From: Bacteroidales bacterium
GTDB taxonomy: Bacteria; Bacteroidota; Bacteroidia; Bacteroidales; VadinHA17
Assembly (NCBI GenBank): GCA_029935275.1
Contig: JAOZKQ010000042.1
Location: forward strand, 1 to 11,614
Direction: 5' to 3'
Length of the DNA stretch: 11,614 nt
Shown here piece by piece: positions 7,757-11,614 of this stretch. The notes below the pieces were generated by a model. The model did not search any database. It was not told where the DNA came from and worked only from the letters and a program-made list of their open reading frames with translations. Each line of letters begins with the position of its first letter. Position 1 is the first letter of the stretch. Both the position numbers and the translations under genes were made by a program.

Positions 7757-9007
7757 ATGTTTTTCACCTTTACAAAAAAGAGCTTATATTACCCTGTATT
7801 AATGTTAATGACTAAATTGATTATGAAACGAAATATCTTTATAAGATTATTGATTATTATTATTTTCTTACCAGGAATGTTCAGTAATGAATTATGGGCT
7901 CAGATACGGGCCGGAGCTGACCTTACAGAGGTTTATATGCCTTTGATTAAGGGTAAAAATATTGCCGTAGTAGCCAATCATACATCTATAATAGGAAATA
8001 CACACCTTGTTGATAGTTTGATCTCACTAAAAGTAAATGTGGTTAAGATATTTGGTCCGGAACATGGTTTCCGGGGAGATAATGCTGATGGAAAATTAAT
8101 TGAAGATGGAATCGACCAGCATACAGGCTTACCGGTTATTTCATTGTACGGGGCACACAGAAAACCTACAAAAGAGGATCTGAAGGATATTGACCTTGTT
8201 ATTTTTGATATACAGGATGTAGGGCTCAGGTTTTATACTTTTATTTCAACCATGCAGTATGTTATGGAGGCTTGTGCCGAAAACGGAATTGATTTTTTAG
8301 TGCTTGACAGGCCAAATCCAAATGGCTTTTATATCGATGGGCCTGTACTTGATCCTGAATATAAATCCTTTGTTGGCATGCAACCGGTTCCGGTAGTGCA
8401 TGGTATGACAGTAGCAGAATATGCAAGGATGATAAATGAGGAAGGCTGGCTGGAAAATGGCCTTAAATGTAACTTGAGTTGGGTGAAATGTGAGAACTGG
8501 GATCATAGGAAGTATTATAAGTTGCCTGTAAACCCATCACCTAACCTGCCTAATATGATATCCATTTATTTGTATCCCTCTCTGTGTTTTTTTGAAGGTA
8601 CATTTATGAGTGTCGGGCGAGGGACAGATTTTCCTTTTCAGGTTTATGGACATCCGGATTATCCAAAATCTGGCTTTACATATACTCCAAGGAGCATTCC
8701 CGGAGTTTCCACAAGTCCAAAATACCTTGGCCGAAAATGTAATGGTGTTGACTTGCAGAAATTTCCGAAAGATTTCTTCCTCGATAATGCCGGAATTGTC
8801 CTGGAATGGCTGATTGATGCCTATAGCCAAATGGAAAATAAAGATGATTTTTTTAATAAGTATTTCTTGAAATTGGCAGGTACTAAAAAATTGCAGGAAC
8901 AAATCGAAAATGGAACCTCCTCCCTTACTATTCGCTCAGGATGGAAAAAAGACCTGCAGAAGTTTCAAATAATCAGGAAGAAGTATCTTCTGTACCATGA
9001 TTTTTAA
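7757..9007 (+). CDS. namZ: NamZ, exo-beta-N-acetylmuramidase (DUF1343, GH171)
   Basis: This secreted protein of 416 residues belongs to the DUF1343/YbbC family, whose members studied in Bacillus and Tannerella remove MurNAc from the non-reducing end of peptidoglycan fragments. Family blocks are intact: VVANHTS (71-77), GPEHGFRG (100-107), whose Glu102 lies in the proposed active site, YGAHRKP (131-137), DIQDVGLRFYTF (151-162), DRPNPNG (184-190), HGMTVAEYA (215-223) and FEGT..SVGRGTDFPF (279-294). A typical signal peptide begins at Met23 (ATG 7823, KRN then a hydrophobic run, cleavage near WAQ 47-49). Start 7823 is therefore more likely than 7757, which would add 22 residues before it. Neither start has a Shine-Dalgarno. 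The gene is divergent from the permease and followed by the BlaI/M56 pair after a 150-base gap. Its role is probably cell-wall turnover or salvage. Confidence 0.92.
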   Translation: MFFTFTKKSLYYPVLMLMTKLIMKRNIFIRLLIIIIFLPGMFSNELWAQIRAGADLTEVYMPLIKGKNIAVVANHTSIIGNTHLVDSLISLKVNVVKIFGPEHGFRGDNADGKLIEDGIDQHTGLPVISLYGAHRKPTKEDLKDIDLVIFDIQDVGLRFYTFISTMQYVMEACAENGIDFLVLDRPNPNGFYIDGPVLDPEYKSFVGMQPVPVVHGMTVAEYARMINEEGWLENGLKCNLSWVKCENWDHRKYYKLPVNPSPNLPNMISIYLYPSLCFFEGTFMSVGRGTDFPFQVYGHPDYPKSGFTYTPRSIPGVSTSPKYLGRKCNGVDLQKFPKDFFLDNAGIVLEWLIDAYSQMENKDDFFNKYFLKLAGTKKLQEQIENGTSSLTIRSGWKKDLQKFQIIRKKYLLYHDF

Positions 9008-9098
9008 TAAAAGGCTTGTAATCTCTTGTTAAAATGCATTCCTAATTGCATATCGTAAGTGCCATATTGCTAGTGCTATATAGATTGTTATTGTTTAT
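9008..9098. other. Spacer between namZ and the blaI control region
   Basis: There is no gene and no hairpin with a T tract, so a terminator for namZ is not evident. An ATGCA/TGCAT inverted repeat near 9034-9053 lacks a T run. Confidence 0.3.
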
Positions 9099-9107
9099 TT
9101 AGTTTAA

Positions 9108-9125
9108 AAACTATGAAAATAGTTT
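9108..9125. promoter_or_regulatory. Operator 1 of blaI-M56 (inverted repeat over the -33 box)
   Basis: AAACTAT (9108-9114) and ATAGTTT (9119-9125) form a perfect 7-bp inverted repeat around a 4-base centre. Its right arm covers three of the four bases of the -33 box, so a bound repressor would block sigma. BlaI/MecI-family dimers bind short dyads of this type and usually control their own operon. That this BlaI is the ligand is inferred from position. Confidence 0.78.
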
Positions 9126-9153
9126 GGTAACTATAAAAATAGTTGTATATTTG
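9123..9153 (+). promoter_or_regulatory. Promoter of the blaI-M56 operon
   Basis: TTTG (9123-9126), a 19-base spacer and TATATTTG (9146-9153) match the Bacteroidota -33/-7 consensus perfectly. Transcription should begin about 4-8 bases after the -7 box, at or within a base or two of the blaI start codon (9158). Confidence 0.88.
9129..9144. promoter_or_regulatory. Operator 2 of blaI-M56 (inverted repeat in the promoter spacer)
   Basis: AACTAT (9129-9134) and ATAGTT (9139-9144) repeat operator 1 almost exactly. The centre lies exactly 20 bp downstream, about two helical turns, so both dyads face the same side of DNA. It lies wholly between the -33 and -7 boxes. A degenerate half-site TTAGTT at 9099-9104 extends the same 20-bp register upstream. 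Confidence 0.78.
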
Positions 9154-9157
9154 TGTC

Positions 9158-9538
9158 ATGATAACACTAACAAAAGCAGAAGAGCAGGTAATGCAAGAGC
9201 TTTGGAGCTTGAAAAAAGCCCTGGTAAGGGAGGTTTTAGACCAACTGCCCGAACCAAAACCCGCCTATAATACCGTATCAACAGTCGTAAGGGTCCTGGA
9301 GAAAAAAGGATTCGTAGATCATAAGTCCTATGGTACAACGCATGAGTATTTCCCTCTGGTGTCGAAGGAAGAATATACTAAATTCCACTTTGGGGATTTT
9401 ATGGAGAAATATTTTAATAATTCATTTTCACAACTTGCTTCATTTTTTACAAAAGAGAATAAGATAACAATGAAGGAGCTTGAGGATATGATGGCTGAGC
9501 TAAGGAAAGAAACTAATATAGAGGAGGATAGGTCATGA
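9158..9538 (+). CDS. BlaI/MecI/CopY-family transcriptional repressor
   Basis: This 126-residue winged-helix repressor of the Penicillinase_R family is expected to bind the dyads just upstream as a dimer and repress its own operon. The N-terminal domain (1-70) shows LTKAEEQVMQELW (4-16), the recognition-helix region AYNTVSTVVRVLEKKGFV (36-53) and the wing (about 56-66). The C-terminal helices (72-118) form the dimerisation part. SFSQLASFF (89-97) corresponds to the region where staphylococcal BlaI is cut by its M56 partner. ATG 9158 is chosen because LTKAEE at the N-terminus fits the family. TTG 9143 lies inside the promoter and would be upstream of the RNA start. The mRNA is probably leaderless. 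The stop codon overlaps the next start by 4 bases (ATGA). Confidence 0.94.
   Translation: MITLTKAEEQVMQELWSLKKALVREVLDQLPEPKPAYNTVSTVVRVLEKKGFVDHKSYGTTHEYFPLVSKEEYTKFHFGDFMEKYFNNSFSQLASFFTKENKITMKELEDMMAELRKETNIEEDRS
9522..9527 (+). promoter_or_regulatory. Shine-Dalgarno sequence of the M56 gene
   Basis: AGGAGG lies 7 bases before ATG 9535, inside the last codons of blaI. A full-strength Shine-Dalgarno is unusual among the genes here. With the ATGA overlap it suggests coupled and efficient initiation, and it helps fix the start. It could also arise by chance from the GAG-GAG-GAT-AGG codons. Confidence 0.55.
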
Positions 9539-11614
9539 GTTCATTTATTACGTATTTCTCACAGACTGCTATAGCCATAAGTATATTTTATATTCTGTAT
9601 TGGCTTCTTTTACGAAAGGAAACCTTTTTCGGGTTTAACCGCTACTACTTTCTTTTTAGTGTGATTTTTTCAATGATTCTTCCTTTTTTGAATCTGGATA
9701 GTTTGCTTGTTTTTAATGAGAGTTCTTCGGCCCAGGCAATTTCAGGAGCTTATGTTTATTTGCAGGAAACAGTTATTAATAATGCTGTTGTTTATCAAAA
9801 TGAGATAATTGAAAAGCCTGGATTCATGGATTACTTTGCAGGTATCTATTTTGCAGGTGTTATATTTTTACTTTTTCGCTTAATATTTCAGTCCGTCGTA
9901 CTTCTTGTTCGAATTCGCAAAGCCCGTATTATTGAGATATTAGGATCCAGGATTGTTCCGGATAAGAAAGTAAACAGCCCTTTTTCTTTTTTCTCATGGA
10001 TATTCTTAAACCCTGAACAAATCGAAGAACAAAATATTTCAGATATTATTTTACATGAGAAAGAGCATATTCGACAAAAGCATAGTCTTGATTTATTTTT
10101 AATTGAACTGATGTGTGCTTTTCAATGGATAAATCCATTTGTTTGGATGCTTCGGAAATCTATTAAAGAAACGCATGAATATCTTGCCGATCATGCTGTA
10201 CTAAAGCAAGGTGTCCCAGTGGATGACTACAAAAAATTACTATTGAGTTATTCTATGGGCATATGGCATCCTGCACTTATTACCCCACTAAATTTTTCTT
10301 TAAACAAAAAACGAATGATCATGATGACAAAAATTAAATCCCCTAATGCGAGAAAATGGAGAAGTTTACTTCTTCTTCCAATAATTCTGATTCTAAGCCT
10401 GGCATTTTCAAATCCTTTCTCCGGAGGAAATACCAATGAGGATCAAAAAGGTTCAACAGAAAGTCTCCTGGTAAAAGGGACAGTGACAGCTGAGGATACA
10501 AATCTGCCACTTCCGGGAGTCAATATTATTTTTAAAGAAGGCAGGACAGGTACTATAACCGATAGAAATGGAGATTTTATTCTGGAAATTGAGAGTGAAA
10601 AAGCAATGCTTTCCATTTCATTCAAAGGATTTAAAACTCAGGTGGTGCAAGCTGAAAAGGATGAATATTTGAACATTGTTTTAAAACCTGGAACAAACAA
10701 AGATGAGCTTAGTTCTTTGGAAAAAGAATCTCTCGTACAATTAAGTTCAATTGGTGCTGGTTTATATATAATTGATGGGAAAGAGGTTAAGAAAGAAGAC
10801 GTGGATGAGTATGTGAAAGATCCAGACATTATTCAATCCATCAGTATTCTAAAGGGAGAGACAGCAGTTGAGAAATACGGGGAAAAGGGGAGAAAGGGAG
10901 TTGTTCTGATAACTACGAAGGAAATATCTACAGGTTCTAATGTTTCTGATTCAGCTAATTCCTGGAAGAAGGTTCCATCAGTCGATTTGTATATCCTGGA
11001 TGGGAAAGAAATTTCAATTAACAGTTTAAAATCAGTAGATCCTGAATCAATAGAGTCAATTGAAGTGAAAAAAGGAGAAGACGCTGTCAAAATATATGGG
11101 GAAAAAGCCCAAAACGGTGTTATTATTATAAAATCTAAAGAAATCTCTGCTGAAGGTATTATTCAAAAATATGAAGTAGGTGGGAAGGTGATGAACGATG
11201 AAACAGGAAAACCTTTACCGGGTGTTAGTGTAGTGATTATGAATACAACCACTGGCACAGTTACGGATAATAGCGGTGAATTTCTATTGCAAATTAGTAA
11301 GGAATCTGTACAAGCTGCCTTTTCTTATGTGGGCTTTGAAACGCAAATCCTTGATATTAAGAATGGGGATAAGCTGGAAGTAAGGCTTAAAAAGGGAGTA
11401 ACAATCATGAACCTCGAATCTAAACCCATCCAATCAAATAATATGTCAGTACAACCTGATCCTCCGACAGAAAAAAATACTACAGGTGAAATATTCTTTG
11501 TTGTGGAAGATATGCCCCATTATCCCGGAGGGAAAGGAGCTCTGAGTGAATATATTTCTTCTCAGATAAAATATCCCCGGAAGGCTAAGAAAAACAATAT
11601 TGATGGAAAGGTTT
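9535..11614 (+). CDS. BlaR1-like M56 metallopeptidase with carboxypeptidase-like, plug-like and TonB domains (3' end outside window)
   Basis: At least 693 residues are visible, reading through the window end without a stop. Residues 1-295 are the membrane M56 peptidase: helices about 8-26, 36-58, 100-126 and 277-292, zinc motif HEKEH (174-178), and third-ligand motif HEYLAD (214-219, Glu215). This part should cleave the BlaI repressor or start its inactivation. After the last helix comes a periplasmic region: a CarboxypepD_reg domain (312-383, PLPGVNI, GTITDRNGDF), two TonB-receptor plug-like repeats (409-462 and 484-535, LYI-DGKE ... KYGEKG-GV), a second CarboxypepD_reg (547-618), and the start of a TonB C-terminal domain (about 651-693, VEDMPHYPGGKGAL, then KYP and DGKV). 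No penicillin-binding sensor domain is visible. The start overlaps blaI by 4 bases and has AGGAGG upstream. The signal sensed is unknown. Confidence 0.93.
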   Translation, partial: MSSFITYFSQTAIAISIFYILYWLLLRKETFFGFNRYYFLFSVIFSMILPFLNLDSLLVFNESSSAQAISGAYVYLQETVINNAVVYQNEIIEKPGFMDYFAGIYFAGVIFLLFRLIFQSVVLLVRIRKARIIEILGSRIVPDKKVNSPFSFFSWIFLNPEQIEEQNISDIILHEKEHIRQKHSLDLFLIELMCAFQWINPFVWMLRKSIKETHEYLADHAVLKQGVPVDDYKKLLLSYSMGIWHPALITPLNFSLNKKRMIMMTKIKSPNARKWRSLLLLPIILILSLAFSNPFSGGNTNEDQKGSTESLLVKGTVTAEDTNLPLPGVNIIFKEGRTGTITDRNGDFILEIESEKAMLSISFKGFKTQVVQAEKDEYLNIVLKPGTNKDELSSLEKESLVQLSSIGAGLYIIDGKEVKKEDVDEYVKDPDIIQSISILKGETAVEKYGEKGRKGVVLITTKEISTGSNVSDSANSWKKVPSVDLYILDGKEISINSLKSVDPESIESIEVKKGEDAVKIYGEKAQNGVIIIKSKEISAEGIIQKYEVGGKVMNDETGKPLPGVSVVIMNTTTGTVTDNSGEFLLQISKESVQAAFSYVGFETQILDIKNGDKLEVRLKKGVTIMNLESKPIQSNNMSVQPDPPTEKNTTGEIFFVVEDMPHYPGGKGALSEYISSQIKYPRKAKKNNIDGKV
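10759..11139 (+). repeat. Duplicated mini-plug module inside the M56 gene
   Basis: Residues 409-465 and 484-538 of the M56 protein are two diverged copies of one module. Shared landmarks are LYI(I/L)DGKE, a DP..I.SI..(L/K)KGE.AV..YGEK core and a GV(V/I)(L/I)I..KEIS end. They resemble the recurring element of Bacteroidota TonB-dependent receptor plugs (DG...IESIEVLKG..A..YG..G.NGVI.I.TK). The copies are flanked on both sides by related CarboxypepD_reg domains. Confidence 0.8.

Noticed and set aside
8537..8902. 121-residue minus-strand frame inside namZ
   Set aside because: It is antisense to strongly conserved DUF1343 motifs; its composition is that of a reverse-complement shadow.
9008..9060. 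Terminator after namZ
   Set aside because: The only inverted repeat (ATGCA/TGCAT) is short, AT-rich and lacks a T tract.
9099..9148. 20-bp tandem repeats as a possible CRISPR or minisatellite
   Set aside because: There are only two full units with no spacers, and each unit is a dyad placed exactly on promoter elements, so operator function explains them.
9143..9157. TTG start adding five residues (MYICV) to the BlaI protein
   Set aside because: It overlaps the -7 box and would lie upstream of the predicted RNA start; ATG 9158 fits the family N-terminus.
10248..11090. Series of minus-strand frames of 60-85 residues
   Set aside because: They are antisense to the continuous M56 reading frame, which carries recognisable domains throughout.

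Overview
The window reads as chromosomal DNA of a low-GC member of the Bacteroidota, most like marine or gut Bacteroidales/Marinilabiliales-type genomes. That placement is inferred from several things. Most genes lack Shine-Dalgarno sequences. Promoters match the Bacteroidota pattern TTTG-N19-TAnnTTTG. The protein families are typical of the phylum: a Bacteroidetes-type putative porin, a BlaI/M56 pair carrying carboxypeptidase-like, plug-like and TonB domains, and NamZ/DUF1343. No species can be named from the sequence alone.

Layout. Bases 1-635 are the 3' quarter of a 23S rRNA, starting in the P-loop. A short spacer without a tRNA follows, then a 5S rRNA (703-812) and a strong intrinsic terminator (817-852). 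A 270-base non-coding stretch leads to an outer-membrane porin (1122-3122, +). Two hairpins separate it from a convergent gene for a small lipoprotein of unknown function (3339-3962, -). A MltF-type membrane-bound lytic transglycosylase (4242-5732, +) overlaps, tail to tail by 9 bp, a NudL-like Nudix hydrolase (5724-6362, -). That gene lies 24 bp downstream of a LolC/E-type permease (6387-7631, -), and the two probably form an operon. Divergent from the permease is namZ (DUF1343, GH171 exo-N-acetylmuramidase; 7757-9007, +). The window closes with a blaI-like repressor (9158-9538, +) and a translationally coupled M56 metallopeptidase/receptor (9535 to beyond the end, +).

How the genes fit together. 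After the rRNA operon nearly everything concerns the cell envelope: outer-membrane permeability (porin), lipoprotein release (LolC/E-like), and murein turnover (MltF makes anhydro-muropeptides, NamZ trims MurNAc). BlaI/M56 pairs are envelope-stress or antibiotic-responsive proteolytic signalling modules. The co-location is only suggestive; no shared operon or regulator joins all of these genes.

The most interesting segment is 9099 to the window end. A perfect Bacteroidota promoter is threaded through an array of alternating ACTAT/ATAGT half-sites at 20-bp period and drives an apparently leaderless blaI mRNA. The coupled M56 protein lacks a penicillin-binding sensor within the visible 693 residues and instead carries the order CarboxypepD_reg, mini-plug, mini-plug, CarboxypepD_reg, TonB_C.
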